Assembly (NCBI GenBank): GCA_021776825.1
Contig: JAJFFG010000110.1
Span: 1-64,000, forward strand
Length of the DNA: 64,000 bases
Direction: 5' to 3'
Source of the DNA: Planctomycetota bacterium
Lineage (GTDB): Bacteria; Planctomycetota; JAJSAM01; JAJVHW01
Part shown: positions 15,714 through 24,253 of the stretch, piece by piece
How positions within the stretch are numbered: the first letter of the stretch is position 1
Layout of the letters: the number at the start of each line of letters is the position of its first letter
Translations under genes and position numbers: made by a program
The notes under the pieces: generated by a model
What the model was told of the DNA's origin: nothing
The model's input: only the letters and a program-made list of their open reading frames with translations
Database searches by the model: none

Positions 15714-18107
15714 GTGATGAGGAGCAGGGACTGGACGCGGTGTGCACTCGGCTCACTCCTCGTGTTGTTGGCGGCGACCGCTGCCGGCCAGGAGGCGCCC
15801 GTCGACTCGGTCGACCTGCAGATCGGTGTCGGCGACAAGGTCGACGGCACGATCAGCCCGCCCGAGGAGCGCGAGAGCTTCCTCGTCGATGCCGCGCGCG
15901 GCGCGGTGGTCAAGGGCTCGGTGAAGTCGCGGACCCGCGGTGGAACGCGCGTGCGCCTCGAACTGATGAACCCGGACGACGAGGTCGTTGCCAATGGCGC
16001 GGAGAGCGGGAGCGGCGCCAAACTGCCGCCGACGAGGCTCGAAGTCAGTGGCGGGCATCGGTTCCGCGTGACCGGTGACGGTCTCGAAGAGGGCGACTAC
16101 CAGCTCAAGGTGAAGGTCAAGGCGCCGAAGTTCTGGGGCGACGCGTCTGTCGCGAGTCTCGACCCGGGCGCCGAGACGCTCTTCACGTTCGCGGCCGACG
16201 GCGGGAGCGTGCTGAGCGCGACCGCCTCGCCATCCAGGGGTTCGGCGCTCCTGCCGGCACTCATCGAGGTGGTCGGGCCGGGTGCGTTCCAGATGGGACT
16301 GCCCGCTCCGAGCGACGGCGCGAAGAAGCACAAGGTGAAGGGCGTCGTGCTGCCGGAGCCCGGCGAGTACACGCTGCGGCTCCGCAACGTCGGTGCGGCG
16401 GGCGGGTGGAAGATCGCGGTGAAGCTGAAGCCGCCGAAGACGCAGAAGACGTCCGTCGACCTGCGTGACGAAGCGCTCGGCGGGGACTTCTTTGGCGACC
16501 AGATCTTCGTCGGGCGCGTGATCGGTCCGGACGGTGGCGAGGTCTCGGCCGAGGAGTTCCTCGGTGTCGACGTGTCGATCGACGTGCCGGCGGGCGCGGT
16601 GACCGAGAGCGCGGTCATCAGCATCTCGGAGATCGAGACCTTCTTTGTCGACGACGAGCGCAACGAGGCGGGGCCGGCGATCCAGCTCGGACCCGCCGGT
16701 CTCGAATTCCTGCTCCCGGTGGAGGTCACGATCCCGTTCGATCCGCAGGCGTACGACGACCCGGTCGCCGAGATCGAGATCTTCGTCGAGGAAGAGGATG
16801 GCACGCAGGTCGCGATCCCCGGCCCGTACGATATCGACGTCGACGCGTCGACGGTGACCTTCCCGACGTCCGGCTTCTCGACCTTCGAACCCGTGTCGCC
16901 GAAGGCGCGTCCGTTCCGCGGTCGCTTCGTCGAGATCCAGATCCTGACCGGACTCGAGAACGGGTTCGGAGGGGCGTTCGGGTTCAACCAGCACACGATT
17001 ATCGGCGATGCCGGTCCGCGCATCGGCAATGGCTTTGTCCGCAGCGTGGACACGCTAACGGCCAAGTGGACGCGGGGGAGCGGCTCCGTCGCCACGCTGT
17101 CGGCCACGCAGCAGATCGGTGGGCAGGCCGGCACGATCGACGTCGTCGACAACGAAGAGATCAATCTGCAGATTCTCTCGGGAGCCTCGATCCGGCTCGT
17201 GCGCGGTCGCAGCCCCGATCTCCTGGTCGGTACCGTTTCCGGGAACGGTCAGCTCGGGGTCTCGTTGATCGCGCGTGAGACGAAGGGGGCGCCGACCCGC
17301 AACTCGCTGTCGGGCGGCTGGCACGCCATCGTCTGGGACTTCGTCACGCGCGACATCCCCGGCGCTGGCGTCGATCTCGTCAGCGGCATCCAGACGCTCG
17401 AGCTCGACGTGGAGTTCGACGGCACGACGAAGGCCGGGAAGGTCTCGCGCGACGTGACGTTCAGCGAGTTCCCCTCCACCGGTTGGCAGTCCGAGCGGGA
17501 CAAGCGACGCCCGGCCAACGGCACGCTGCTGCGCTCCGGGAAGGACGCGATCCTGTCCATGGCCGTCGGCACGAGTCCGCTGATCACCGAGATGCGCCTC
17601 ACGCCGGTGGCCCGCGGCGACGTGCTCATGGGCGTCACACGGCAGGTCGACGGCAGCGTGCAGAACCCGAGCGAGATCGTCTCACGGCTCGTCATCTTGG
17701 TACGCCCCCCCGAGAAGGCCACGACCGCGACGTTCTCCGGGTCGAGTCGCCTCCGCACGATCGAACTCGTGACGACCGCCGGATCGAGCACCGGGAACGC
17801 CCCGGCCGGGGCGGCGGAACTCATCCTCCGCGACCTCGATGCCGTTCATGACGGCCAGGGCGCGCTGACGGCAAGCGGCTTCCGCCGCACGCTCGTGCAC
17901 GACGCCGTGGGGGCGAGGGTCCTCACCAACACGGGCGTGGACAACACCGCCAGCTACTCCGTGCGCTCGGACGGATCGTTCGACGAGACCGGACCGATGC
18001 AGCGTGGCACGCTGACGCGCAAGGGCGGGCTCACCATCTCGCTCGCGACGACCGGAGACCGCATGGGTCTCGGCTTCGGCCTGCGCTCGCGCCCGTTCCC
18101 GAAGTAG
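15714..18107 (+). CDS. Large exported protein with PPC-like and ZU5-like beta domains
   Basis: About 797 residues, starting at GTG 15714 or ATG 15717. A signal peptide (RCALGSLLVLLAATAAGQEA) is followed by a pre-peptidase-C-like beta sandwich (DGTISPPEERESFLVDAARG). A second module around residues 270-400 resembles ZU5: DVSIDVPAGAVTESAVISIS and LEFLLPVEVTIPFDPQAYDD. The C-terminal 350 residues are beta-rich without a recognisable family. No catalytic motif is evident. It is likely a secreted or cell-surface protein. The gene stands alone between divergent and downstream genes. Confidence 0.7.
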   Translation: MMRSRDWTRCALGSLLVLLAATAAGQEAPVDSVDLQIGVGDKVDGTISPPEERESFLVDAARGAVVKGSVKSRTRGGTRVRLELMNPDDEVVANGAESGSGAKLPPTRLEVSGGHRFRVTGDGLEEGDYQLKVKVKAPKFWGDASVASLDPGAETLFTFAADGGSVLSATASPSRGSALLPALIEVVGPGAFQMGLPAPSDGAKKHKVKGVVLPEPGEYTLRLRNVGAAGGWKIAVKLKPPKTQKTSVDLRDEALGGDFFGDQIFVGRVIGPDGGEVSAEEFLGVDVSIDVPAGAVTESAVISISEIETFFVDDERNEAGPAIQLGPAGLEFLLPVEVTIPFDPQAYDDPVAEIEIFVEEEDGTQVAIPGPYDIDVDASTVTFPTSGFSTFEPVSPKARPFRGRFVEIQILTGLENGFGGAFGFNQHTIIGDAGPRIGNGFVRSVDTLTAKWTRGSGSVATLSATQQIGGQAGTIDVVDNEEINLQILSGASIRLVRGRSPDLLVGTVSGNGQLGVSLIARETKGAPTRNSLSGGWHAIVWDFVTRDIPGAGVDLVSGIQTLELDVEFDGTTKAGKVSRDVTFSEFPSTGWQSERDKRRPANGTLLRSGKDAILSMAVGTSPLITEMRLTPVARGDVLMGVTRQVDGSVQNPSEIVSRLVILVRPPEKATTATFSGSSRLRTIELVTTAGSSTGNAPAGAAELILRDLDAVHDGQGALTASGFRRTLVHDAVGARVLTNTGVDNTASYSVRSDGSFDETGPMQRGTLTRKGGLTISLATTGDRMGLGFGLRSRPFPK

Positions 18108-18178
18108 CGGAACCCCGGCGAACGGCGCTGCGTCCGGTGTAGTCTTCGCAGTCGCCGGACCGCCAACGGGGAGCGCGC

Positions 18179-18538
18179 ATGACCGACCAGACCGACCATC
18201 CGGACCGCGACGTGGAGTCGTACGCCCTCCTCGGGGAGCGCGTGCGTCGTCAGTACCTGGGCTACTACAAGCTCGCGTTCGCCGACGGCACGCTCGACAA
18301 GAAGACGAAGGAACTCGTCGCCCTCGGCGCGTCGCTCGTGACGGGCGCGAAGAACTGTCTCGAGGGCCACCTGAAGAAGTCCATCGAGCTCGGCGCCACG
18401 CGTGCAGAGCTCGAGGAGGTCGTCGCAGTCACCGCGGGGGTGATGGCCGCCAGCGCGGTCGATCGCGCGGACCGGGCGTACGCCGCGGTGCGCGCCACAC
18501 TCTCCGAGGCGCTCGCCGAGCAGGGAGACTCACAATGA
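18179..18538 (+). CDS. Carboxymuconolactone decarboxylase/AhpD-like protein
   Basis: A 119-residue protein of the CMD family. KTKELVALGASLVTGAKNCLEGHL contains a CxxxH arrangement (C-L-E-G-H) in place of the CxxCxxxH centre of AhpD; only the second cysteine of AhpD is present, as in the decarboxylase-like branch. GATRAELEEVVAVTAGVMA completes the domain. It may be a small redox or decarboxylase-type enzyme; the substrate is not apparent. GGGGAG lies upstream of the ATG, with a TAGTCT box at 18140-18145. The stop overlaps the start of the next gene (ATGA). Confidence 0.8.
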   Translation: MTDQTDHPDRDVESYALLGERVRRQYLGYYKLAFADGTLDKKTKELVALGASLVTGAKNCLEGHLKKSIELGATRAELEEVVAVTAGVMAASAVDRADRAYAAVRATLSEALAEQGDSQ

Positions 18539-19554
18539 GGTCGACAGTGAACGTCCGCACCCTCGTCGCCGCCGCTGCCGTGCTCGTCGTGGCGGCTGCC
18601 GCGACGGCTGGCGACTCGTCCGTGAAGGTGAAGAAGCTCGGATCGGCCGAGGTCCGCTTCAACGCCGTCGGGTACCGAGCCGAACTGATGTCGCAGCTCG
18701 CCCCCGGGCTGACGTGGCGTCTGGGCAAGGACGGCCCGACGCGACTCAAGCTCGAGAAGATGGCGCTTGTCGGTCCGCGCACCGTGCTGCTCCCCGGCGA
18801 GGCCACGCTCAACCTGCGCTACTGGAGCATGCGCAAGTGGGAGCTCGTCGTTTTCGCCGAGAAGGACTGGAAGTGGTCCGAAGACAAGACGCAGCTCGGC
18901 GTGATCGCGGCCTACGTCGGCACCCACAAGGACGTCGACAAGAAGAAGGGGAAGAACTACGCGAAGGCCCTGGAGCTCGAACTGCACCAGGCCACGCGTG
19001 GCACGCGCACGGAGGTCCCGCGCCCCGCGCTCACCGGTGACGACGCGTTGCTGGAACTCTTCGAGGACGAAGAGGACGTCGCGTACGGCCCGGACCTGCA
19101 GTCCCGGTTCGAAGCGCTGCCGCTGGTCGAACTGATCACACGCTTCGGGCCGTTCGAGTGCGCCGCGCACTTCGAGCCGACCGCCGTGGTCGAACTGAAG
19201 GGCGAGCGCACGGGTGCGGACGGCAAGAAGGTGCCGCTCGCATTGAGCATGGTGCAGCTGAACGATCCGGGTGTGCGGACGTCCTTCTTGGAGGACCACG
19301 AGGGAGCACTCCCGCTCGGCGTGCTCACCAAGGGGGCGCCCTCCGGCTCACCCGTCCTGCTGACGTTCAGCGGCGGCGAGATGCCGCTCCTCTACGTGTC
19401 GACCCGCAACGGTGCGGAGGACCTGCACGACTTCGAGGGCGAGCGCGTCGCGACGAAGGCCGACCCGAAGCAGAAGACCCTGACCGCCGACCTCGACGGG
19501 AACACGTTGACCGTCCACGCCTTCGGCGCGGACTACGTGTTCAAGCTCTGGTAG
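18535..19554 (+). CDS. Exported DUF2911-like protein
   Basis: A 339-residue protein with a signal peptide (LVAAAAVLVVAAAATAGDSS). Residues about 35-150 resemble DUF2911: after a beta-rich opening, LLPGEATLNLRYWSMRKWELVVFAEKDWKW mirrors that family's pattern of a GTYSL-like strand followed by a WTVIFNK-like strand (quoted in parts: LLPGEATLNLRYW, WELVVFAEKDW). The C-terminal half is beta-rich and unfamiliar. Function unknown. It is translationally coupled to the CMD-family gene. Confidence 0.6.
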   Translation: MRSTVNVRTLVAAAAVLVVAAAATAGDSSVKVKKLGSAEVRFNAVGYRAELMSQLAPGLTWRLGKDGPTRLKLEKMALVGPRTVLLPGEATLNLRYWSMRKWELVVFAEKDWKWSEDKTQLGVIAAYVGTHKDVDKKKGKNYAKALELELHQATRGTRTEVPRPALTGDDALLELFEDEEDVAYGPDLQSRFEALPLVELITRFGPFECAAHFEPTAVVELKGERTGADGKKVPLALSMVQLNDPGVRTSFLEDHEGALPLGVLTKGAPSGSPVLLTFSGGEMPLLYVSTRNGAEDLHDFEGERVATKADPKQKTLTADLDGNTLTVHAFGADYVFKLW

Positions 19555-19558
19555 CGGG

Positions 19559-20038
19559 CTACCTGACGGGGTCCGGCGGCTCCGCCGTGTACACGCCGCG
19601 CCGCGCGTAGGTGTCCCGCTTCTTCGCGAACGGGTTCCAAGTGCTGCCGCCGTTGCCGCAGCGCAGCCAGCCCTGATAGACGGTCAGCTCGACCGTGCCG
19701 TCGTCCTGGATCGCGGTGTCGGCGTAGGCAGCCCAGTCGAACTGCTCCACGGTCGCCGCGGTCGCTGCGCGGCCCGACGGGAGTCGCTCCAGCAGCTCGA
19801 ACTGCCGACCGTCGGCGAGCGTGACGGTTGTGCCGGCGGCAGCGGAGATGGCCGTCCAGTTCGGACTGAGGTTGTTTCGCATGTTCGAGAAGGGCGCACC
19901 GGTCGGCGTCAAGGCGATGCCGTAGATGAAGAACGCCGCGAGCAGGGTGCCCACCACGCCGACGGTGACGGTCAGCACCTGCAACCGACGCGGACGCCGC
20001 GGCGGTCTCTGGGAGCGTGACGGGTTGGTGCCAGACAC
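19559..20038 (-). CDS. Hypothetical single-pass membrane protein
   Basis: About 159 residues from GTG 20038. The frame is open to ATG 20071, but a TACACT box at 20045-20050 ends 6 bases before the GTG, which matches the leaderless pattern seen elsewhere here. The N-terminus is basic (SQRPPRRPRRL), followed by one membrane helix (VLTVTVGVVGTLLAAFFIYG) and a soluble C-terminal domain of about 115 residues. I do not recognise the family. The start region contains GTGTCTGGCACC, a sequence seen as an intergenic repeat in several bacterial groups. Confidence 0.6.
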   Translation of the reverse strand: MSGTNPSRSQRPPRRPRRLQVLTVTVGVVGTLLAAFFIYGIALTPTGAPFSNMRNNLSPNWTAISAAAGTTVTLADGRQFELLERLPSGRAATAATVEQFDWAAYADTAIQDDGTVELTVYQGWLRCGNGGSTWNPFAKKRDTYARRGVYTAEPPDPVR

Positions 20039-20044
20039 CACAAG

Positions 20045-20050
20045 AGTGTA
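20045..20050 (-). promoter_or_regulatory. TANNNT -10 box of a leaderless promoter (minus strand)
   Basis: Read on the minus strand: TACACT, 6 bases (CTTGTG), then GTG at 20038. Confidence 0.45.
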
Positions 20051-20076
20051 GCGCTGACCGAACCCCTCCATACCGT

Positions 20077-20102
20077 CCCAGGGTCAATCGGTCCCAGGGT
20101 CA
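20077..20102. repeat. Short direct repeat
   Basis: Two adjacent copies of GTCCCAGGGTCA separated by a few bases, in the gap between two minus-strand genes. Possibly a binding site or an intergenic repeat; nothing more can be said. Confidence 0.4.
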
Positions 20103-20143
20103 GGCCGCCGGCTTCGACACGACACCGTCGTACGGCGTCCGTC

Positions 20144-20947
20144 TCAACGCGGCGGGCCGCGCGTCGGTCGCTTGCCGTCGCGCGGGCGAACGCGGCCGAA
20201 CGACTGGGAGAAGCCCTCGTTGCGCCAGGCGTCGCGCTGCTCCTCAGTGAGGGCGCGGTCGATGCGCTCCGCGTAGAGCCGATCGGCGTCCTCGACGGCG
20301 CGTTCGTCGACCTCGGTGTGCGTCTCCGGGCCGTTGTCCGTGTCCACGTGGTCGATCTGCGTGGCGCTCTCGTACCCGCCGTCGCGCTCCTCGATCGCAT
20401 TGCGGATCTCGTCGACCTGGACATCGTTCAAGTCGAGCACCTCGCGCGCCTTGTCCCAGCGCTCGTGCGGCTGGAGCTGGCGCAGCTTGATGCTCTTGAT
20501 ACGCGCCCCGAGACCGTCCATCACCGACGTCATCTCGGCGGTCTGCAGCTTCATGACATCCATCTGCGCGACGGCGGCCTTCCGCGCGGCCTCGCGGGCC
20601 TGAAGCTGTTCCTCGGTGAGATCGTCGTCGGTCTCTTCGTCGCCGTTCTCACCGGCGACGTACGAGCCTGCATCCTGCAGGTTGAGCGGGCGGCCCCGGC
20701 GCGAGCGCTGCGCCGCCAGGTCCTCGGTCAACGTGCGCGAGCGACGCTCGGCGGAGTCGGCGCGCGCCGCGGTCGCGCGCTCCCGGTCACCGCTCGCCTC
20801 GGCGTCCTCGCGCAGCGTGGCGATCTCGTCGCGTAGAGACGAGACCTCGACTTCCGTCACGGCTGGTCGCGTCGCGATGAGCCAACCGACGAGCGCCAGG
20901 AGCGACACCGTGAGTCCGGCGTGTGCGATCTGGAGACCTCGGGACAT
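20144..20947 (-). CDS. Hypothetical membrane-anchored coiled-coil protein
   Basis: 267 residues. One N-terminal membrane helix (GLTVSLLALVGWLIATRPAV) is followed by a heptad-rich coiled coil (about residues 33-80), an acidic stretch (ENGDEETDDDLTEEQL), a second helical segment (AQMDVMKLQTAEMTSVMDGL) and a charged tail. VLDLNDVQVDEIRNAIEERD resembles the LTxxQ-type helices of periplasmic Spy/CpxP-like proteins, but this is weak. GGGGAGG precedes the ATG. It is divergent from the selenoprotein gene. Confidence 0.65.
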   Translation of the reverse strand: MSRGLQIAHAGLTVSLLALVGWLIATRPAVTEVEVSSLRDEIATLREDAEASGDRERATAARADSAERRSRTLTEDLAAQRSRRGRPLNLQDAGSYVAGENGDEETDDDLTEEQLQAREAARKAAVAQMDVMKLQTAEMTSVMDGLGARIKSIKLRQLQPHERWDKAREVLDLNDVQVDEIRNAIEERDGGYESATQIDHVDTDNGPETHTEVDERAVEDADRLYAERIDRALTEEQRDAWRNEGFSQSFGRVRPRDGKRPTRGPPR

Positions 20948-21056
20948 TGCGTGCCTCCCCTCCGAACTGTTCGGCCTCTGGCCGGTGCTGATCTCTGGAC
21001 TGTACGGGCCCTCCGCGGTTGCCTACGGTGAGTTCGTTGTGAGATCGGAGGGACGC

Positions 21057-22349
21057 ATGGGACGCATCACCGGAACTGTTCTCGCGCTCGGGATCGCGCT
21101 GGCGGGACTGGGTGGTTTGGGCGGCCTGGCAGCGCTCGCGACCGCGCAAGACGGCGAGTCGGAAACGATCGCTTGGCGCACGGATCTCAAGGCGGCACGC
21201 GTCGAGGCGCGCGAGTCACAGCGGCCGTTGATGGTTGTCTTCCGCTGAGAGACCTGAGCGGACTCCGCGTCCTTCGACGGGCAGTTGGTCCGTCAGCCGT
21301 CTCCTGAACTTCGCGCCGTCGCGAGCGACTACGTCTGCGTGCGGATCGTCGACATGGTGGGTGTCGACCTCTCGACGTACGTCTTCGACTACGACCTGAC
21401 GATGGCGATCCTGCTGATGAACGCCGATGGGAGGATCTACCACCAGTACGGCAACCGCGATGCCTCGGGGCCCGAATCCCATCTCTCGATGGAGTCGCTC
21501 ACGCGTGTGATGCGCGGCGGTCTCGAGGACCACGCGGCGTACTCGCCCGGGAAGATCGGCAAGGCCATGAAGGAGCACTCGGTCGAAGAGCTCCCGACCA
21601 TGGCCGAGCGTGTGAAGTCCGGGAAGGCGCCGAAGTGCTTCCACTGCCACATGGTCAATCAGGCGCACGACGAGCTGGCGCTGCGGAAGAAGCGCTTCGA
21701 TCCGTCCGTTGCCTGGCGGTGGCCCGGCGCAAAGCAGGTCGGGATCGTCGTCGATCGCGACGACCAGTCGCTGGTCGCCGAGGTGTTCGACGGCTCCACC
21801 GCCGCGAAGGCCGGGCTGCGCGCCGGTGATCGACTCGTCACGATGGGCGCGCGTCGCGTGCGCAGCGAGGGCGACCTCCAGTGGGTGCTCGAGAACACGT
21901 CCGATCGCGGCGCGTCGGTTCCCGTCACCTACGACCGCGGCGGCGAGACGGACCGCGCGGTGCTGAAACTCGCGAAGGGTTGGCGCGAGGGCGACGCGAA
22001 GGACCTCTGGCGCTCGTCGATGTGGCGGCTCTCTCCGAAGCCGGGCTTCGGTGGCCCGCCTCTGAAGCCGGCCGAGAAGGAGAAGCTCGGCATCGACGTC
22101 GAGTCGTTTGCCTTCCGCGTGAACTACATCGTGACGTGGGGAGCGAACAGCTACACGGGTCGCAACGCGGAGAAGGCGGGTATCCGGAAGAACGACATCA
22201 TCGTGAGCGTCGCCGGCAAGTCGGACTTCGAGTCCATGCATCACTTCCACGCGTGGTTCCGGCTGACTCGGAAGATCGGGGAGAAGGTGCCGATCGAGAT
22301 CCTGCGCAACGGCAAGGCGAAGACGCTGACCTTGAAGACGGTGGAGTGA
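21057..22349 (+). CDS. Exported thioredoxin-fold/PDZ selenoprotein with a UxxU motif (two in-frame UGA codons)
   Basis: 430 residues if both UGA codons encode selenocysteine. ATG 21057 follows GGAGGG and starts a signal peptide (VLALGIALAGLGGLGG, then TAQ). In one continuous frame the sequence reads PLMVVFR-U-ET-U-ADSASFDGQLVR, with UGA at 21246-21248 (residue 64) and 21255-21257 (residue 67). Cys-x-x-Cys occurs at this place in relatives of this thioredoxin/PDZ family. Downstream come a CFHCH motif (194-198) and two PDZ-like domains (GSTAAKAGLRAGDRLVTMG and AGIRKNDIIVSVAG). Ordinary gene finding splits it into two frames ending at 21248 and starting at TTG 21285. UGA is a normal stop in neighbouring genes, so the code is not reassigned. 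It is likely a periplasmic diselenide/thiol oxidoreductase. Confidence 0.82.
21276..21294 (+). promoter_or_regulatory. Candidate bacterial SECIS hairpin
   Basis: Stem GACGG (21276-21280) pairs perfectly with CCGTC (21290-21294) around a nine-base loop GCAGTTGGT that starts with G. The loop begins 23 bases after the second UGA and 32 bases after the first, within the usual spacing for a bacterial SECIS recognised by SelB. A longer alternative pairs GCGGAC (21258-21263) with GTCCGT (21288-21293). Folding has not been computed. Confidence 0.4.
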
Positions 22350-22356
22350 CGTACCC

Positions 22357-23225
22357 GTGCGGATGAGGTCACTCCTCGCACTCGCGCTCGGCGTGTCGCT
22401 CACGGGCTGCTCGACGTTCCGGGGCGCCGCGCCGCTCGTGTGGTGGCATGACGGCGATCCTGCCGACGTCGAGTTCGAGAGCGAGGGGCCCGCGCTCGTC
22501 CTGATGGGGGGGCGGCCGACGTCGACGCGGCGTTCGCGTGGGCGGCAGACCGTGCGGGCGGAGGCGATGCGGTCATCCTGCGAGCCAGCGGCTCCGACGC
22601 GTACCAGGAGTACCTGGGGCAGCGCGTCGGTGGGTTCGACTCGGTCGAGACCTTGCTCGTCCGCTCGCGCGCCGCCGCACGTGACCCGCGTGTGGTTCAA
22701 CGGATCCGTCGCGCGGAGTTCGTCTTCCTCGCCGGCGGGCAGCAGTCGACCTACCTCCGACTCTGGCGCGACACGCCTCTCTCGCGCGCGCTGCAGGAGG
22801 CCTGGGGGCGCGGCTGCGTCATCGGCGGGACGAGCGCGGGCTTCGCCGTGCTCGGCGAGCTCGCCTTCCCTGGGCACGAGGGCACGATCTCGAGCAGCGA
22901 GGCGCGGCGCGATCCCGACGACCCGCGGATCAGCATCGAGCGCGGTCTGATCGACGTCCCGCTCCTGCGCGGGGTGCTGACCGACACGCACTTCTCGGAG
23001 CGCGATCGGGTCGTACGACTCCGGGTGTTCCTCGACCACGCGGTGGATCGAGGCCTCGCCGACGAACCCATCGGTCTCGGCATCGATGAGGCCACGGCTC
23101 TGGTCGTCGAGGAGGACGGCTTCGGGTCCGTGATCGGAAGCGGCAGCGTGCACGTGGTGCCGCGCACCGGCGATGTCCTGACGTACGACCCCGGCGCGAC
23201 CGTCGTCCTGCCGCTTCGGCCCTAG
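22357..23225 (+). CDS. Cyanophycinase-like (S51) lipoprotein, reading frame interrupted at a G7 run
   Basis: The gene begins at GTG 22357, 7 bases after the selenoprotein stop, with a lipoprotein signal (SLLALALGVSLTGC). The frame is lost at the seven-G run 22506-22512. Adding one G restores MGGAADVDAAFAWAADRAGG, ILRASGSDAYQEYLGQRVGG and FDSVETLLVRSRAAARD, which joins the frame that continues to 23225. The second half carries the S51 nucleophile (GGTSAGFAVLGE) and the DTHFSERDRVVRL motif typical of cyanophycinases. Either a sequencing error, slipped-strand phase variation, or a recent pseudogene. It probably hydrolyses a peptide or cyanophycin-like polymer at the cell surface. Confidence 0.75.
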
Positions 23226-23243
23226 CCCGGCCGGGTACGAGGC

Positions 23244-23342
23244 CTACGAGACGAGGAAGACGAGGACGAGCGTCGCGAGCGCGAGCAGAGCCGGGAGGTC
23301 CCGGGCGGCGTCTCGCACAGCGGAGGTGAGTAGGGCGTGCAT
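23244..23342 (-). CDS. Possible small membrane protein (32 residues)
   Basis: ATG 23342 to stop 23244 encodes MHALLTSAVRDAARDLPALL followed by ALATLVLVFLVS, a short protein with one C-terminal hydrophobic helix. There is no clear ribosome binding site, so this is tentative. It fills the gap between the cyanophycinase-like gene and the regulator gene. Confidence 0.25.
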   Translation of the reverse strand: MHALLTSAVRDAARDLPALLALATLVLVFLVS

Positions 23343-23464
23343 GTCCGTCCACCACAAGCGGCGTGCCGAACCGCCCCGAAACGGCTGTCTGTGCCGCATC
23401 GGACAATCTCACGCACGAGCGCTGTCCGAACGACCGGACAGGTGTCGGGTGAGGCGGACACATC

Positions 23465-24181
23465 ATGGTGACGCGACCTGATGCGGAACGAAGACAGCCT
23501 GACAAGGTGTCCTCTCGGGAGTCCACCGAGAGGGTGCTCAGGGTGCTCCTCGTCGTGGCCAACGCCGCGGCGCGAATCCGCCTGACGAATGGGCTGGAGG
23601 CCCGCGGCCACGCCGTCTGCGCGACCGCCTGCGGCGACGAGGCGCGGCACGTGTTCGGCCCCGGTCTCTTCGATGCCGTGCTGCTCGACCTGGTGCTCCC
23701 GGCGCACGACGGCGTTGCTGTGCTGCGCGCGCTGCGCGCGGCCGATCCGGCGACTCCGGTCGTGGTGGCCGCGTCGTTCCAGGATCTCGAGTCAGCCGTC
23801 CTGGCGTTCCGGTCCGGAGCCACCGACTTGCTCTCGGGCGGCCCTGCGGGACCGACGACCGACGAGCTCCTCGCGAAGCTGAACGACACCTTTGCGAAGC
23901 GCCCCGCCCCAGAGGCGCGACCGCGGAGCGGGATCGGTTTGCCCGTCGATCGCCGTGACCTCGCCGCCGCGCCGCCCCCGGTCATCGATGCGCGCCTGTT
24001 CGATCTGCCCCTGCGCGAGGCCCGCGCGGAGTTCGAACGACGCTACCTCGACGAGGTCCTCCGACGATGCCATGGAAACGTATCCGAGGCCGCGCGCCGT
24101 GCCGGACTGGCTCGCACGTTCCTGCACGCGAAGCTCCACGCTCTCTCGCTCGATCCGGCTGTTCATCGCGCGAACGCCTGA
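23465..24181 (+). CDS. Response-regulator-like protein with atypical receiver and Fis-type HTH
   Basis: 238 residues. Residues about 24-145 form a CheY-like receiver: the phosphoacceptor aspartate is present (VLLDLVLPAHD), but the acidic pair after strand 1 is replaced (LLVVANAAARI) and the conserved lysine after strand 5 is missing (DLLSGG). After a Pro/Ala linker, the C-terminal Fis/NtrC-type helix-turn-helix is clear: RRYLDEVLRRCHGNVSEAAR followed by RAGLARTFLHAKL. No AAA+ domain is present. It is probably a DNA-binding regulator that is either not phosphorylated or unusually so. The ATG start has only weak ribosome-binding context, and GTG codons nearby are possible. Confidence 0.8.
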   Translation: MVTRPDAERRQPDKVSSRESTERVLRVLLVVANAAARIRLTNGLEARGHAVCATACGDEARHVFGPGLFDAVLLDLVLPAHDGVAVLRALRAADPATPVVVAASFQDLESAVLAFRSGATDLLSGGPAGPTTDELLAKLNDTFAKRPAPEARPRSGIGLPVDRRDLAAAPPPVIDARLFDLPLREARAEFERRYLDEVLRRCHGNVSEAARRAGLARTFLHAKLHALSLDPAVHRANA

Positions 24182-24253
24182 GTCGGACCTGAGGTAAGTC
24201 AGGGTTGGGTCGTCTCGGAGTCCGGGCGGAGTCCGAACCCGCGGGGGCGCTCC

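Noticed and set aside
21246-21257. Genome-wide UGA reassignment as explanation of the two UGAs
   Set aside because: Many intact genes in the window end with UGA at conserved positions, for example at 3709, 4440 and 9840.
21285-22349. Separate gene starting at TTG 21285
   Set aside because: It is the in-frame continuation of the gene at 21057 beyond two UGA codons; the TTG has no ribosome binding site and the thioredoxin domain would lack its first strand.
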